Origin: Bacteriovorax sp. BAL6_X
GTDB taxonomy: Bacteria; Bdellovibrionota; Bacteriovoracia; Bacteriovoracales; Bacteriovoracaceae
NCBI RefSeq assembly: GCF_000443995.1
Contig: NZ_AUMC01000003.1
Location: 620,001 to 684,000, forward strand
Reading direction: 5' to 3'
DNA length: 64,000 nt
Of the stretch, positions 35,458-45,284 are shown piece after piece. Within the stretch, counting starts at the first letter, position 1; the number at the start of each line of letters is the position of its first letter. The notes beneath the pieces are model-generated. The model had not been told where the DNA came from. It did no database searches and saw nothing but the letters and a program-made list of their open reading frames with translations. Position numbers and translations under genes: made by a program.

Positions 35458-38019
35458 TTAAGCTTCGTCGATACTGAAGTTTTCCATCTGATCGAAGTTT
35501 AGGTAACGATAGATTGAATCATCTTTACCTTCAAGTGGCTTCATCATTGATAGATATTCATCAACTTTTGGAATGTATCCAAGCTTTGCACAGATTGCAG
35601 CAAGTTCTGCTGAACCTAAGTAAACCTGAGCACCTTTACCAAGTCTGTTGTTGAAGTTACGAGTTGAAGTAGAGAATACTGTTACACCGTCTTTAACACG
35701 TGCTTGGTTACCCATACATAGTGAACAACCTGGCATTTCAAGTCTTGCACCAGCAGCAGCGAATTTCGAATAGTAACCTTCTCTTGTCAATTGGTCTTTA
35801 TCCATCTTTGTTGGAGGACAAACCCATAGTCTAGCATCAGCTTGACCTTGACCATCTAGAACAGTCGCAGCAGCTCTGAAGTGACCAATATTTGTCATAC
35901 ATGAACCGATGAATACTTCATCAATCTTATCACCTTGTACGTCACTCATTTTCTTAACGTCATCAGGATCGTTTGGACAAGCAACAATTGGCTCTTTCAT
36001 TTCATCAAGATCGATTTCGATAACAGCAGCGTACTCAGCATTTTTATCTGCTTCCATTAGCTCGCCACTTTCAATCCATTTTTCAACTTCAGCGATACGT
36101 CTCTCTAAAGTTCCAACGTGACCAAAACCATTTGCGATCATTGACTTCATAAGTGCAACGTTTGAGCTTAAGTACTCAACAACTGTTTCACGACTTAGCT
36201 TAATCGTTGAACCAGCAGCACTTCTTTCTGCAGTAGCATCAGTAAGCTCGAAAGCTTGCTCAAGTTTAAGATCTGGAAGACCTTCCATCTCAAGGATACG
36301 ACCTGCGAAAATATTTTTCTTATTCTTCTTTTCTACTGTTAGTAGTCCGTCTTGAATTGCTTGGTAAGGGATCATATTTACAACGTCACGTAGAGTGATT
36401 CCTGGTTGTAATTTTCCTTTGAATTTAACAAGAACTGACTCTGGCATATCAAGTGGCATAACACCTAGAGCAGCTGCAAAAGCAACAAGCCCAGAACCTG
36501 CTGGGAATGAAATTCCAAGAGGGAAACGAGTGTGTGAGTCACCACCAGTACCAACTGTATCTGGGATAAGAAGACGGTTTAGCCATGAGTGGATAATTCC
36601 ATCACCTGGTCTAAGAGCAACACCTTCTCTGTCATGGATATAAGTTGGAAGAGTAGCGTGAGTAATAACATCACTTGGCTTTGGATAAGCAGCTGTGTGA
36701 CAGAATGACTGCATTACAAGGTCAGCGTTGAACTTAAGACATGCAAGTTCAGTCATCTCATCTCTTGTCATTGGCCCTGTTGTATCTTGTGAACCAACAG
36801 TAGTCATTTTTGGAAGACATGAAGTTCCTGGAAGGATTCCTTCAACTCCGCATGCTTTCCCAACCATTTTCTGTGCAAGAGTGTAACCTTGGTTTTCGTG
36901 AGCTTCAGTAGTGTGAGGCTTAGCGAAGATTCCTGAGTCATTTGCAGTCCCTTGTCCAAGTTCTGCTCTTGCTTTATCTGTAAGCATTTTACCAATGATT
37001 AGAGGAACACGGCCACCAGCTCTAAATTCGTCTAGAATTGTTTCTGGAGCGATTTCGTATTTTGCAAGTTCTTCACCTTTGTCATCAAGGATTTTTCCTT
37101 CTAGAGGACGAACTTCAATAATTGTTCCTGTTGTCAGTGCTGATACGTCAATTCCTTGAATTGGAAGAGCACCTGAATCTTCTGCAGTGTTGAAGAAAAT
37201 TGGAGCAATAGTTGAACCAATGATTACACCACCACGTCTCTTGTTTGGTACGAATGGGATATCTTCACCAATGTGCCATAGAAGAGAGTTACAAGCTGAC
37301 TTTCTTGAAGAACCTGTACCAACAACGTCTCCTACGAAAGTTACAGGAAGGTTAAACTTTTCTTTTAGGTCAGAAATTTGTTTTGGACCTTCTGGGAAAA
37401 GAGCTCCACCCATAACATTTGCGTGAAGAGGGATATCTGCTCTTGTGAATGCAAATGGAGCAGGAGAGAAGTCATCTGTATTGATTTCACCGTCAACTTT
37501 GTAAACGACAGTTTTGATTGATTCATCAACTTGTGGTTTATTTGTAAACCACTCAGCATTTGCCCAAGACTCGATGATTTCTTTTGCAATTGCATTTCCA
37601 CCATCTGCAAGTTTTTTTACGTCATCAAAAACGTTAACTGCAAGAGGAAGGTTCTTTAGTTCTTTAGCAGCAAGTTTTGCAAGAGCATCATCATTTCCTG
37701 CAACAATATCAACTAGACCTTGAAGGTTGAAACCACCAACCATTGTCCCTAGTAATTCAACCGCATATTCTTTTGAAATTAGTGAACAAGTTTGTGCACC
37801 TTTTGTGATCCCAACTAGGAAGCTTGCTTTTACTTGAGCAGCTGGATCAACTCCTGGGTTGATACGATCTTTAAGTAGATCAAGTAGCTCTTGTGTTGGT
37901 GCAGCTTCAAGAAGTTTAACAACTTCAGTAGCTTGTTCTTTTGTTAGTGCTAATGGAGGAATACCTTCTTTGGCCCTTTCCTCAACATGTGCGTGATAAT
38001 CTTCTAGAAAATTAGACAT
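35458..38019 (-). CDS. acnB: Aconitate hydratase B
   Basis: 853 residues, close to E. coli AcnB (865). It carries the AcnB-type N-terminal HEAT-like and swivel domains before the core. The [4Fe-4S] ligands are Cys707 ([10 protein letters not shown]), Cys765 and Cys768 ([10 protein letters not shown]), at nearly the E. coli spacing. It isomerises citrate and isocitrate in the TCA cycle, and AcnB proteins can also bind mRNA when the cluster is lost. GAGGATCT lies just before the ATG. Few GGCC sites and even codon use suggest high expression, unlike its neighbours. Confidence 0.98.
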   Translation of the reverse strand: MSNFLEDYHAHVEERAKEGIPPLALTKEQATEVVKLLEAAPTQELLDLLKDRINPGVDPAAQVKASFLVGITKGAQTCSLISKEYAVELLGTMVGGFNLQGLVDIVAGNDDALAKLAAKELKNLPLAVNVFDDVKKLADGGNAIAKEIIESWANAEWFTNKPQVDESIKTVVYKVDGEINTDDFSPAPFAFTRADIPLHANVMGGALFPEGPKQISDLKEKFNLPVTFVGDVVGTGSSRKSACNSLLWHIGEDIPFVPNKRRGGVIIGSTIAPIFFNTAEDSGALPIQGIDVSALTTGTIIEVRPLEGKILDDKGEELAKYEIAPETILDEFRAGGRVPLIIGKMLTDKARAELGQGTANDSGIFAKPHTTEAHENQGYTLAQKMVGKACGVEGILPGTSCLPKMTTVGSQDTTGPMTRDEMTELACLKFNADLVMQSFCHTAAYPKPSDVITHATLPTYIHDREGVALRPGDGIIHSWLNRLLIPDTVGTGGDSHTRFPLGISFPAGSGLVAFAAALGVMPLDMPESVLVKFKGKLQPGITLRDVVNMIPYQAIQDGLLTVEKKNKKNIFAGRILEMEGLPDLKLEQAFELTDATAERSAAGSTIKLSRETVVEYLSSNVALMKSMIANGFGHVGTLERRIAEVEKWIESGELMEADKNAEYAAVIEIDLDEMKEPIVACPNDPDDVKKMSDVQGDKIDEVFIGSCMTNIGHFRAAATVLDGQGQADARLWVCPPTKMDKDQLTREGYYSKFAAAGARLEMPGCSLCMGNQARVKDGVTVFSTSTRNFNNRLGKGAQVYLGSAELAAICAKLGYIPKVDEYLSMMKPLEGKDDSIYRYLNFDQMENFSIDEA

Positions 38020-38185
38020 AGATCCTCGACTTTTTGAGTTAAATTCAGTTTTTTGTATTTGATTTATACATGCATTTTTACCACCTTTTAGGCCGTTTTA
38101 CTAGTCGTTATCAGCTTTAAGAGGCCCTGACTAAATTAACTTTTTTTAACTCACTGCATATCTAATGAGAGTCGATAGGCAAACT

Positions 38186-39079
38186 ATGAAAAAGCAAGAA
38201 TTCGAATTGGAATTGGAAAAAATGTGTGAACAAATCTTCTTTAAAGAGGAGCTCTTGGAGTATATCAACGTCCGAAAGTCTTATATTCAACACTTTTCAA
38301 AGGCGCTGATGAAAGAATTGGGTTGTAACGTTCTAATGGGTGGACCCGACTCTGGTATCTTTGGCAATATCCCACTACAAACGAGAAAGCAGGTGAATTG
38401 GATAGAGGTCTATGCTGGCACAAAGGCCATCGTTGAGCTTAAGAATATCTACGGTCAAAAGCGTTACCTGTCTGTGAGCACTTCTAAGCTTTCGCATATG
38501 GTGGCCATGTCAGATGAAAGCGATTTTACATTACTGCTCAATGACGTTCTTCGCCCTGGTTTTGTGGCCGGTATTGATTTTGACTTTTTGCGATATAAAG
38601 GAGCAGCTTCAATTACGATTTCTAAGTCTCGAGCGCGTGCCGCCCAAAAGCACGGAGGCGCGATCTTTGAAAATGTTCTACTCATCCACAACCTAGGAAC
38701 AAGCGACTGTAAGAGTTATGACTATAGGCCAGACTTAAAGTGTAATTCAATTAACCTTGCTGTGGACTACCGCCACTATAATATTATTTTAAATATTGAA
38801 TCTTCGGGAGAAGAGTCGACTGTACGTAAGCTCTATCTTTCTCGCGGTGCGAATCTTAGAAATTATTTCGAGAAAGAGGGCAGTATCGATATTTATCATA
38901 TGGATATTAAGCGTAGTCCCCATTATGATGAAAACCTCTCTCTTGATAAGTTTGATGGCGTTTACTTAAGTTGGCGGCCTCATATTGTAGACAAGTATCT
39001 AATTGAAGAAGCACAGAATCATCCTAAATTTCCTCATTTTCCTAGTTATGAAGATGACGGTGGTGAAGAAGCCGCATAG
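38186..39079 (+). CDS. Hypothetical cytoplasmic protein
   Basis: 297 residues from ATG 38186, preferred over ATG 38165 because GATAGG precedes it. No signal peptide or membrane span is seen. Mixed alpha/beta composition, with a basic, Ser/Arg/Ala-rich helix ISKSRARAAQKHGG near the middle and an acidic C-terminus (YEDDGGEEA). No motif points to a function. It is divergent from acnB and separated from pepD by 67 nt. Confidence 0.6.
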   Translation: MKKQEFELELEKMCEQIFFKEELLEYINVRKSYIQHFSKALMKELGCNVLMGGPDSGIFGNIPLQTRKQVNWIEVYAGTKAIVELKNIYGQKRYLSVSTSKLSHMVAMSDESDFTLLLNDVLRPGFVAGIDFDFLRYKGAASITISKSRARAAQKHGGAIFENVLLIHNLGTSDCKSYDYRPDLKCNSINLAVDYRHYNIILNIESSGEESTVRKLYLSRGANLRNYFEKEGSIDIYHMDIKRSPHYDENLSLDKFDGVYLSWRPHIVDKYLIEEAQNHPKFPHFPSYEDDGGEEAA

Positions 39080-39146
39080 CATTTAGGCTTTTCTAAAATT
39101 GATCTTCATAGTAGATTGTTTAAAAACATAACAAGTAGGTTATTTT

Positions 39147-40577
39147 ATGAATCAATCACGTGTCGAACAATTAAGTCCAAAATATGTTTGGTCTAACTTT
39201 CAAAAACTTCTAGATACTCCAAGACCTAGTTATCACGAAGAGGCCGTACAAACTCTACTTCTCTTATTTGGAAAGAGCTTAGGCTTAGAAACTTATCGTG
39301 ATGAGGTAAATAATGTCATTATTAAGAAGCCGGGCCAATTGGGTGGCGAAAACTCTGCACCGGTAATCCTTCAAGGGCACCTTGATATGGTTGCACAAAA
39401 GAACGAAGGTAACGCTCATGATTTTAAAAAGGATCCTATCACAACCTTTATCGATGGTGATTGGGTGCGTGCTAACGGGACAACGCTTGGTGCGGACAAT
39501 GGTATCGGCTGTGCATTTGCGATGGGACTTCTAGAAAGCAAAGATATTGCGCACCCACCATTAGAGTGTGTTTTTACGGCCTGTGAAGAAGCTGGAATGC
39601 ATGGAGCAATTGGCCTTAAGGGTGACCACTTTGATGGAAAGATTATGCTAAACCTCGATACAGAAGAGGAAGATGAGCTTATCATTGGTTGTGCCGGTGG
39701 TGTTGATCTTATCTTTGAAAAAGAGTTTAGCGAGGGCCAAGCAAATGGTGTCCATCAAAGAGTTGCTATTAAAGGTTTAAAAGGTGGCCACTCGGGAATT
39801 GATATTCACCGTGGACGCTTAAATGCAAATAAACTTATTCCACAGGTTTTTGCTGGAGTTGATGATATTCAACTTGTTTCGATCAAAGGTGGATCATTAA
39901 GAAACGCTATTGCTAGGGAAGCCTTTGTTGATTTTTATACAAGTGAAGAAAGCCTTCTTAAGATTCGTTCAAATTTTGAATCTCTATGGGAAAAGAATCA
40001 AGAGGCCGAAGCTGGTTTAAAATTTGAGTTATCATCAATGAGTGAAGAGGTAAGGGCCCTTTCATTAAAAGATTCAAAACTTGTGCTATCTGCAATTAAT
40101 AATTGCCACCACGGCGTTAAAGCATGGGACGAGCACTTTGAGGGTGTTGTTGAAACTTCGACAAACTTAGGTGTGATCACTCTTGAAGGTGGTAAGTTTA
40201 GTATGGCCAATCTTATTCGTAGTGCTAGTGAAGATGCGAGAGATAGCTTTGCACAAGAAATGATCTCTGCTCAAAGCGAACTAAGCTCTAATGCCATTCT
40301 TGAAGGTGCCTACCCTGGTTGGAAGCCAAATCCAGAATCTAAAATTCTATCAGTTACTGGTGAAGCCTTTAAAGATTTGAGAGGCCATGCGCCAAAGATT
40401 TCTTCAATCCACGCAGGACTTGAATGTGGAATTCTTTCTAAAGCTATGCCAGATGTTGATATTATTAGTTTTGGTCCGACAATTACAGGGGCCCATTCCC
40501 CGGATGAACAAGTTTCAATTTCATCAGTGGAAAAGACATGGCTACTATTTTTAGAAGTTATTAAGAGGCTTATATAA
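39147..40577 (+). CDS. pepD: Aminoacyl-histidine dipeptidase (M20 family, PepD)
   Basis: 476 residues. M20 zinc-site residues: His78 and Asp80 in LQGHLDMVAQKN, the bridging Asp in TLGADNGIG (about 117), the catalytic Glu pair in TACEEAGMHG (about 149-150), the Asp in LNLDTEEED, and a late His in GPTITGAHSPDE. This matches Xaa-His dipeptidase (carnosinase-like) enzymes that hydrolyse dipeptides in the cytoplasm, useful to an organism living on prey protein. The stop codon shares its last base with the start of the next gene. Confidence 0.93.
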   Translation: MNQSRVEQLSPKYVWSNFQKLLDTPRPSYHEEAVQTLLLLFGKSLGLETYRDEVNNVIIKKPGQLGGENSAPVILQGHLDMVAQKNEGNAHDFKKDPITTFIDGDWVRANGTTLGADNGIGCAFAMGLLESKDIAHPPLECVFTACEEAGMHGAIGLKGDHFDGKIMLNLDTEEEDELIIGCAGGVDLIFEKEFSEGQANGVHQRVAIKGLKGGHSGIDIHRGRLNANKLIPQVFAGVDDIQLVSIKGGSLRNAIAREAFVDFYTSEESLLKIRSNFESLWEKNQEAEAGLKFELSSMSEEVRALSLKDSKLVLSAINNCHHGVKAWDEHFEGVVETSTNLGVITLEGGKFSMANLIRSASEDARDSFAQEMISAQSELSSNAILEGAYPGWKPNPESKILSVTGEAFKDLRGHAPKISSIHAGLECGILSKAMPDVDIISFGPTITGAHSPDEQVSISSVEKTWLLFLEVIKRLI

Positions 40578-40930
40578 TGCTAGTGATTGGCCTACAAAAT
40601 AATATCCCAACTCTCTTTGTCTACTTGATAGTTGTTCAAATTCCAATGATTATCACATATCTCTTTGCTAAGGACTTAGGAGTATCTAACCTTTGGCTAT
40701 ACTTTGTATGTCTTATTATTGGACTAAGAGTTGCATTCTTTAAGGATGATCACTTTAAAAAGAAGGTGGAGTCAAAACTCTTTAAACAACTTCAAATGAA
40801 GAATGGGAAGTCTCCTTCAAAGAGTGAAATTGTTAAAGCGTTAAATCTGACTGTTGGGCTTAGAGATATTATCTTTTTTGCTAACTTAATTATCGTTTTA
40901 GTTTTAACGGCATTTTTTAATCAATTTTAA
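40577..40930 (+). CDS. Small hypothetical membrane protein
   Basis: 117 residues with about three hydrophobic spans (15-33, 38-52, 93-115). A Lys-rich cytoplasmic loop (DDHFKKKVESKLFKQLQMK) lies between the second and third. It starts on the last base of the pepD stop (TAATG overlap), so translation is coupled to pepD. No family recognised; the coupling might point to a role in peptide handling, but nothing in the sequence proves it. Confidence 0.6.
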   Translation: MLVIGLQNNIPTLFVYLIVVQIPMIITYLFAKDLGVSNLWLYFVCLIIGLRVAFFKDDHFKKKVESKLFKQLQMKNGKSPSKSEIVKALNLTVGLRDIIFFANLIIVLVLTAFFNQF

Positions 40931-40965
40931 CTGCGTAAAAATATCTTAATCACGATAAGAATGGT

Positions 40966-43113
40966 GTGGAGTATAAATATATTTACACCATTCTTATCTT
41001 CATCTTAGTTCTCGAAGGTTGTCAAAAACGCAGTCGAACTATTAGCTCTGTAGGCACAAATCTGCAAGTTACCAAAGGTGACTTAACAGCACATCTTGTC
41101 TCAAGAAGATTAAATGGACAAAGGGTTGTGATTGAAGGGCAGTGTTCAAATGATATCCCGGTTTACTTTATTTCAAATAATCTTGTAAGTAACCAAAGTA
41201 CATACACTCAATGTCTGGACGGTGAGTATAGAAAGACATTATTCTTCCAATCAAATATCGTTGGCAATCAAGATGTATTTGTCACACAAGATGGCCTTTC
41301 TATTGTTGTTAAGATTCCCAATGTCGTTACTCGTCGACCGGACAAGGTTATTGTTGACACTCCTATGGAAGGCTACTTCTATGGACGAACTATTTATGTC
41401 TCTGGACGTTGCCAACCAAGTGGGACTATTTTTATTCGCGGAAGCTATATTGAGGACTATGTTAAAACTGCCGGATGTCCAAATGGGCTTTTTCTAACTC
41501 CAATATATTTTTCTAAGATTAATGCTGAAGCAATAGAGACCCACCTTTTTATTAATCAAGTAGATGCTTACGGTAATAGTTCAGACGTTATAATTAAGAC
41601 GATTAAGTTTAGAAATGATGACCATTCGATCTTCTTAAGTGAGTCAATTGTTGGTGTTCTTGATGATACATTAGAGGTCAAAGGCAGCTGTAAGGGGTTT
41701 GAACGAGTTAGTGTCGATGGGAATGTTGTAAATTGTTATAATGATCGTTTCACTTATAACCTCAACTTATTACCACGAAAAAAAACAGGACGCATACTTT
41801 ACCAGATTCCAGTAGAGGGACTGAAGGGGGACTTTCGATCAAATCTACGAATGCTTTTCTATTATTATAAAGTTGTTGAAAGCTCACCGCACTTTTTTTC
41901 TCCACGAGGAAAGTATGATGAAAGTGCTAAGGGGAGGCATATTATAAGTGGTACTTGTGGAATTACTTATACAAATGGAAATGTACGTCTCTATACAAAA
42001 AAGTCTGAAAATATATTACGAGATGGTCACAATATTCCTCTAAGACAAATTGATGGTGTCTTTATTGTTTTCCCTGATGAATATGACTTAGATGGAGAGA
42101 CAACAGTCTTTGCGGAATGTAATGATTTTTATATCGATTATAAAACTAATCATTTTTCAACCACTTTCGATTATATTCCCTCAAGTGAAAAGAGACTCGC
42201 TCCAAATGAAGTAGATGTGTATCGCATGGGCCATAAGATTGAAGGAAGATGTTCGCAAGGAAGTTCGGTACGATTACTAGATATAGTTAACGAGAATGTT
42301 GAACAGGCCAAGTGTATAAATGGCAATTTCTCAATTGATGTAATATCCTCACAAATATCCGGTAAAAACCAATATGAAATCTTTGAAGTTAATTTGTTTG
42401 ATAACTATCAAGGGGCCAAAGAACTAATTGATATTAACTATAATCACTCAGTTGCCTTTCCTTATCGTTTTATTCAAGAGTCACCTGTTCCTGGGTGGGG
42501 GTCTAAGGTATCGCCTATTCGTTTTTATTGGAATTATCCCTATAAATCAGAGGTTAATGATATTTATTATGGCTATTATTCCAAGAATAGCTACATTCAG
42601 GTCGAATGGATGAAATTACCACAAAATACCAATCAGTTGCTTCTCGATGGGCATGAACTGCATAAGCTAGGCTATAATGAATGTGATGAAGTTCAGGTCT
42701 ATTTTCAAACTGTTGATAAGAAAAATAGGAAATCATTTATTATTGAAACAAACCCAATTCGTTTTGACTTTACTCCACCTGATGAAGTCGAAGTCGAGAA
42801 GATCGATTATTCACCATTATTTAGAAAACAATTACCCAAATTTCATTTTAAAGATACCGATGATAATTGCGTAAACGATGAAAATTTATTTTATAAATAT
42901 ACTCTCTATCAGGTTGTCTTTTCTAAAGAGAATGAAGAGGAAATTGTAGATCGAGTAACAATTGATGAATTTACTGTTTCTAAACTGCTGAAAGCGAGTT
43001 TATTCAATAAAAAGTATGACCTGGAAGGGAATTATCAGGTAGGCGTGACAGTATTAGATCGCGGTCAAAATGCAACGAAAGAATATTTATCAGTTATTTT
43101 CTCATGGAAGTAG
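40966..43113 (+). CDS. Lipoprotein with repeated Cys-loop beta modules
   Basis: 715 residues from a GTG start. The signal peptide ends in lipobox VLEGC (Cys19). The chain contains at least five modules of the form [V/I]-x-G-x-C ... C-x-[N/D]-G-x-[F/Y]. Examples are C60/C83 (VIEGQC...QCLDGEY) and C149/C171 (VSGRCQ...GCPNGLF); later copies start at VKGSC, ISGTC and IEGRC. Each is probably an Ig-like beta domain with one disulfide. Residues 510-715 form a different C-terminal beta-rich region. It is probably a surface- or periplasm-exposed structural or binding protein. Confidence 0.7.
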   Translation: MEYKYIYTILIFILVLEGCQKRSRTISSVGTNLQVTKGDLTAHLVSRRLNGQRVVIEGQCSNDIPVYFISNNLVSNQSTYTQCLDGEYRKTLFFQSNIVGNQDVFVTQDGLSIVVKIPNVVTRRPDKVIVDTPMEGYFYGRTIYVSGRCQPSGTIFIRGSYIEDYVKTAGCPNGLFLTPIYFSKINAEAIETHLFINQVDAYGNSSDVIIKTIKFRNDDHSIFLSESIVGVLDDTLEVKGSCKGFERVSVDGNVVNCYNDRFTYNLNLLPRKKTGRILYQIPVEGLKGDFRSNLRMLFYYYKVVESSPHFFSPRGKYDESAKGRHIISGTCGITYTNGNVRLYTKKSENILRDGHNIPLRQIDGVFIVFPDEYDLDGETTVFAECNDFYIDYKTNHFSTTFDYIPSSEKRLAPNEVDVYRMGHKIEGRCSQGSSVRLLDIVNENVEQAKCINGNFSIDVISSQISGKNQYEIFEVNLFDNYQGAKELIDINYNHSVAFPYRFIQESPVPGWGSKVSPIRFYWNYPYKSEVNDIYYGYYSKNSYIQVEWMKLPQNTNQLLLDGHELHKLGYNECDEVQVYFQTVDKKNRKSFIIETNPIRFDFTPPDEVEVEKIDYSPLFRKQLPKFHFKDTDDNCVNDENLFYKYTLYQVVFSKENEEEIVDRVTIDEFTVSKLLKASLFNKKYDLEGNYQVGVTVLDRGQNATKEYLSVIFSWK

Positions 43114-43122
43114 AGCGAACGA

Positions 43123-43140
43123 GGGGGCATGGATGCCCCC
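43123..43140. terminator. GC-rich hairpin between convergent genes
   Basis: Inverted repeat GGGGGCAT/ATGCCCCC (43123-43130, 43133-43140), practically a six-bp G/C stem with loop ATGGAT. No T-tract follows on either strand, so it may act as a weak or factor-assisted terminator, or as a 3' stabiliser for both transcripts. Confidence 0.45.
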
Positions 43141-43149
43141 GTTATATAA

Positions 43150-44043
43150 TTAGTAATGCCAAGGAAATTGAGAGAAGTCTTTTTCACGCTTTTCAACAAA
43201 AGCATCACGTCCTTCTTGCGCTTCAGGAGTTCCATAAGCAAGCCTTGTAGCTTCACCTGCAAAGAGCTGTTGGCCTACTAGGCCGTCATCAAGAAGATTG
43301 AATCCAAACTTAAGCATACGCATGGCCGTAGGTGACTTTGAGTTCATCTCTTTTGCCCACTCAAGAGCAACCTTTTCAAGGTCAGCGTGTGGTACAACTT
43401 TATTTACCATTCCCATTTGAAATGCTTCTTCTGCACTGTAGTTGAAACCACAGAAGAAAATTTCACGAGCACGTTTTTGACCACATTGGCGCGCAAGGTA
43501 TGCTGAACCATATCCTGAGTCAAAAGAAGCAACATCAGGGTCTGTTTGTTTAAAGATAGCATGTTCTTTTGAAGCAATGGTCATATCGCAAACAACGTGA
43601 AGTGAGTGTCCTCCTCCAACGGCCCAACCTGGAACAACAGCAACAACAACTTTAGGCATAAAGCGAATTAAACGCTGTACTTCAAGAATATGCAATCGTC
43701 CAAGTTTTGCTGGATCAGGAGTTCCATCACCATCAACATACTTATATCCATCTTTTCCACGAATTCTTTGGTCTCCACCTGAACAGAACGCCCATCCACC
43801 GTCTTTTGGTGATGGCCCATTTCCTGTGATAAGAACAACACCAACATCACTCCACATTCTAGCGTGATCAAGAGCGCGATAGAGTTCATCAACTGTTTGA
43901 GGTCTGAATGCGTTACGACACTCTGGACGGTTAAATGCAATTCTAACTGTTCCTTGGTCGACAGCGCGGTGGTATGTAATGTCCTTGAAGTCAAAGCCTT
44001 CTACTTCTTTCCAAGCACTTGGGTCAAAAATATCTGAAACCAT
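43150..44043 (-). CDS. menB: 1,4-dihydroxy-2-naphthoyl-CoA synthase
   Basis: 297 residues, crotonase fold. MenB-specific stretches: AFCSGGDQRIRGKDGY, VPGWAVGGGHSLHVVCDMTIA (oxyanion hole), DSGYGSAYLARQCGQKRARE and the C-terminal FSQFPWHY. It closes the naphthoquinone ring of succinylbenzoyl-CoA in menaquinone synthesis. No other men gene is in the window. Menaquinone could feed the membrane redox module at 18-20 kb. Confidence 0.96.
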   Translation of the reverse strand: MVSDIFDPSAWKEVEGFDFKDITYHRAVDQGTVRIAFNRPECRNAFRPQTVDELYRALDHARMWSDVGVVLITGNGPSPKDGGWAFCSGGDQRIRGKDGYKYVDGDGTPDPAKLGRLHILEVQRLIRFMPKVVVAVVPGWAVGGGHSLHVVCDMTIASKEHAIFKQTDPDVASFDSGYGSAYLARQCGQKRAREIFFCGFNYSAEEAFQMGMVNKVVPHADLEKVALEWAKEMNSKSPTAMRMLKFGFNLLDDGLVGQQLFAGEATRLAYGTPEAQEGRDAFVEKREKDFSQFPWHY

Positions 44044-44154
44044 GGGATCTCCTTATTGTTTTGCTCAATATAAAATGCCTGAGTTAAAGTGTCATTCATA
44101 ACTTTGTATGCGGCCTGTCTAAACAAAATGGTGAGAGTGTGAGTTAATGATGAT

Positions 44155-44451
44155 ATGAAAAATCTATTACTTTTTACATTCTTATTCTTTCTAGGACTTA
44201 GTGTTAACGCAGAGGTAACTGTTGTCATCGATGGGACTCGTTATTTCTGTAGTGAAGATGGCAGGCCTCCTCAAGATCGCCAGTGGCAATGTGTTGCTCA
44301 TTGTGACTCAAGATCATCAGATGGTGAGTGTCGTAGGTATAGGGAAGATTTCTGCGGTATTAATGCAGTGTGTATTCCTTATTGTGAAACTCGAACTTCA
44401 AATGGAGTATGTCGTCGTTACGGAGATGATATTTGTCGATCAGAAGACTAG
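44155..44451 (+). CDS. Small secreted cysteine-rich repeat protein
   Basis: 98 residues with signal peptide about 1-19 (MKNLLLFTFLFFLGLSVNA). The mature 79 residues contain nine cysteines and two tandem copies of C-x2-[H/Y]-C-[D/E]-[S/T]-R-[S/T]-S-[D/N]-G-x-C-R-R-Y-x-[E/D]-D-[F/I]-C (near residues 46-67 and 73-94). The spacing suggests disulfide-stabilised mini-domains. Basic Arg pairs recur. The function is unknown; such proteins may be secreted binding or inhibitory peptides. Confidence 0.65.
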   Translation: MKNLLLFTFLFFLGLSVNAEVTVVIDGTRYFCSEDGRPPQDRQWQCVAHCDSRSSDGECRRYREDFCGINAVCIPYCETRTSNGVCRRYGDDICRSED

Positions 44452-44458
44452 ATGTCGG

Positions 44459-44818
44459 CTAAGGCTTAAAGAGCTCAAGCTCTTCTATCTCTACATAGAA
44501 GTGCTTTGACTCATTATCTGTTTCACCTTTCATAAGAAAAAGGGTCTGGTAATTATAGTCTGAATCAAGCCCAAGAAGGCTTGAGCGAATTTTGACGAGA
44601 ATGAGTCCTTGCTCATCTTTAACAAGGTAGAAGTTATTCTTTAGTTTCTTATGGATTCGGGCCTTAAGTGTTACTTCTTTACCATCACTTGGGTTTCTCT
44701 TTAAGATTTCGGAAGAGTAGATACTACCTTGCTCTTGCCCTAGAAACTTTTTTTGGCCACCACAAGCACACAATAATATCGAAAAAGAAATAATGAAAAA
44801 TTTATTCATAGAAGTCAT
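44459..44818 (-). CDS. Small lipoprotein with OB-fold-like domain
   Basis: 119 residues (or 116 from ATG 44809). Signal peptide with lipobox LLCACG; the lipidated Cys is about residue 19. The mature part has five strand-like segments (EVTLKARIHKKLKNNFYLVKD, LILVKI, QTLFLMKGE, HFYVEIEEL) in an order typical of OB folds. No binding partner can be named. It is convergent with the Cys-rich protein gene, with only 7 nt between. Confidence 0.6.
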   Translation of the reverse strand: MTSMNKFFIISFSILLCACGGQKKFLGQEQGSIYSSEILKRNPSDGKEVTLKARIHKKLKNNFYLVKDEQGLILVKIRSSLLGLDSDYNYQTLFLMKGETDNESKHFYVEIEELELFKP

Positions 44819-44838
44819 TATATTTAACTTGTGGGTTT

Positions 44839-44867
44839 TTGACTATAGGGCAAGTAGCGAAGATAAT
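44839..44867 (+). promoter_or_regulatory. Promoter giving a predicted leaderless mRNA
   Basis: TTGACT (44839-44844), a 17-nt spacer, and GATAAT (44862-44867). The ATG of the next gene is at 44874, six bases after the -10 box, so transcription should begin at or next to the start codon. There is no ribosome-binding sequence between them. Confidence 0.6.
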
Positions 44868-44873
44868 TAAACC

Positions 44874-45284
44874 ATGAAATTAATCTCACTTATATTATTT
44901 ACTCAATTATCTTTTGCTAGTATTGGTGGCAAGTGGTTAGGCACAGGAGCTGTTAAAACTCCTAAAGCAACTCAAGAATGTTCTGAAGTTTATTTTAGAT
45001 TATTCTATGATGGTAAGAAATTTAAAATTCAAGAAGGTGGTTACAATTGCAATGGCCTAAGTGCAGAATATCCATTTTCTGTATTTGATGTTAGAGGCCC
45101 ACTTCTTTACTATAAAGGAGAGGTTTCAGGACTAATCAATAATGACGAGTTAACGATTTATTCTAAAGAAGATGGCTTTTCTCTTCGTTTTTACTTTGTC
45201 GCTGAAGACGAAGTTGAGGTTACTGAGTCTTGGCAAGAGGGGAGTGATTACTTAGTCATTAAGTCTAAATTGAATCGAAAATAA
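44874..45284 (+). CDS. Secreted hypothetical beta-strand protein
   Basis: 136 residues with a short signal peptide (about 1-16, MKLISLILFTQLSFAS). The mature domain starts with GGKWLGTGAV and continues through alternating strands (YFRLFYDGKKFKIQEGGY, LLYYKGEVSGLINNDELTIYS), reminiscent of small lipocalin-like or avidin-like barrels. Two cysteines (ECS, YNCN) could pair. The function is unknown. The stop is directly adjacent to the convergent globin-like gene. Confidence 0.6.
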   Translation: MKLISLILFTQLSFASIGGKWLGTGAVKTPKATQECSEVYFRLFYDGKKFKIQEGGYNCNGLSAEYPFSVFDVRGPLLYYKGEVSGLINNDELTIYSKEDGFSLRFYFVAEDEVEVTESWQEGSDYLVIKSKLNRK

